Below, piece after piece: positions 6,008 through 6,094 of a stretch of DNA of 6,094 nucleotides. This DNA comes from CAYRMV01 sp964425255 (GTDB lineage Bacteria; Bacteroidota; Bacteroidia; Flavobacteriales_D; Crocinitomicaceae): the NCBI GenBank assembly GCA_964425255.1, contig CAYRMV010000178.1:1-6094 (forward strand), in the 5' to 3' direction. The position numbers and the translations under genes are program-made. Position 1 is the stretch's first letter. Every line of letters begins with the position of its first letter. The notes beneath the pieces were generated by a model. The model ran no database searches. It saw nothing but the letters and a program-made list of their open reading frames with translations, and was not told where the DNA came from.

Positions 6008-6013
6008 TTATGG
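5880..6013 (+). repeat. attC site 6 (134 bp)
   Basis: Inverse core CCATAAC (5880-5886) and core GTTATGG (6007-6013), here perfectly complementary because the next cassette is a copy of this one. The 19-nt arms 5889-5907 and 5982-6000 pair at 15 positions plus one G-T wobble. Spacers are 2 and 6 nt. The middle, about 74 nt, has limited local pairing. Confidence 0.85.
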
Positions 6014-6094
6014 GCAAGTGGGACGAATTGCGTAGGTTTTGGTGTTGAAGACAATTACGCGTTGAAAAAATGAACGTGACGCGTGTTGTTTTGA
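6007..6094 (+). repeat. Second copy of the duplicated cassette start, truncated by window edge
   Basis: Beginning of cassette 6. It matches 5539-5626 at 87 of 88 positions. The single change also turns codon 10 of the tiny frame at the core (MGKWDELRR-x-WC) from Leu to Phe; that frame is unlikely to be a real gene. Confidence 0.95.

Larger units (their letters stand above)
1..6094 (+). mobile_element. Integron-type gene cassette array (CALIN-like)
   Basis: Six sites with attC architecture lie directly after the genes, all in one orientation: inverse core ending in AAC, a short spacer, a stem arm, a variable middle, the matching arm, a spacer, and a core beginning GTTA. Cutting each core between G and TT gives cassettes 990-1931, 1932-3195, 3196-3827, 3828-5539 and 5540-6007, plus partial cassettes at both ends. 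The first nine or ten bases of each complete cassette are the reverse complement of its last inverse core, the known signature of a cassette that closes into a circle. No integrase or attI site is seen, so this is either a CALIN or the inside of a longer integron. Site orientation places any integrase to the left. Cargo is mixed, as expected for independently captured cassettes. Confidence 0.85.

Noticed and set aside
864..6013. Reading the inverted repeats as rho-independent terminators
   Set aside because: The arms are imperfect, separated by long middles in most cases, lack a following U-tract, and end in conserved AAC and GTTA cores, which fits attC rather than terminators.
1..6094. CRISPR array
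   Set aside because: The recurring elements are 0.5-1.7 kb apart, differ in length and enclose genes; there are no short regular repeats with spacers.

Overview
This window reads as a stretch of integron gene cassettes. Six attC-like recombination sites (about 864-995, 1881-1937, 3122-3201, 3701-3833, 5465-5545 and 5880-6013) separate the genes. All sites point the same way and every credible gene is on the + strand. Each site starts with an inverse core (YAAC type), ends with a GTTA-type core, and has imperfectly paired arms between. No integrase or attI site is visible, so the segment fits a cluster of attC sites lacking an integrase (CALIN) or the interior of a longer array. The site orientation means any integrase would lie to the left of position 1.

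The coding parts are AT-rich, Shine-Dalgarno sequences are weak or absent, and two proteins carry signal peptides with a short hydrophobic core followed by TAQ or FGQ. This suggests an environmental Bacteroidota host, but cassettes move between hosts, so the taxonomy is an inference.

Layout, taking the cut between G and TT of each core: cassette 0 (1-989, left end missing) carries a DUF262/GmrS-like gene. Cassette 1 (990-1931) carries a six-repeat beta-strand protein and a small PD-(D/E)XK-like protein. Cassette 2 (1932-3195) carries a secreted Esterase-family alpha/beta hydrolase with a C-terminal TPR-like tail. Cassette 3 (3196-3827) carries an unrecognised 141-residue protein. Cassette 4 (3828-5539) carries a secreted multidomain protein with a PsbP-like N-terminus and TPR. 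Cassette 5 (5540-6007, 468 bp) has no convincing ORF. Cassette 6 (from 6008) begins as a near-exact second copy of cassette 5 (87 of 88 bases) and runs off the window.

Two observations stand out. First, the two ends of each complete cassette are complementary over 9-10 bp, beyond the 7-bp core, as expected if each cassette closes into a circle with a matched attC. All six attC sites also share an asymmetric spacer (1-2 nt left, 5-6 nt right). Second, the ORF-less, tandemly repeated cassette 5 contains a nested series of complementary segments (7, 10, 6 and 8 bp) inside the complementary cassette ends. It is a good candidate for a structured RNA or structured single-stranded DNA.

The genes do not form a pathway. 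They are independent cargo probably transcribed from upstream, since most leaders are too short for a clear promoter. The DUF262 and PD-(D/E)XK-like genes hint at anti-phage or nucleic-acid-targeting functions; the two secreted proteins suggest envelope functions.
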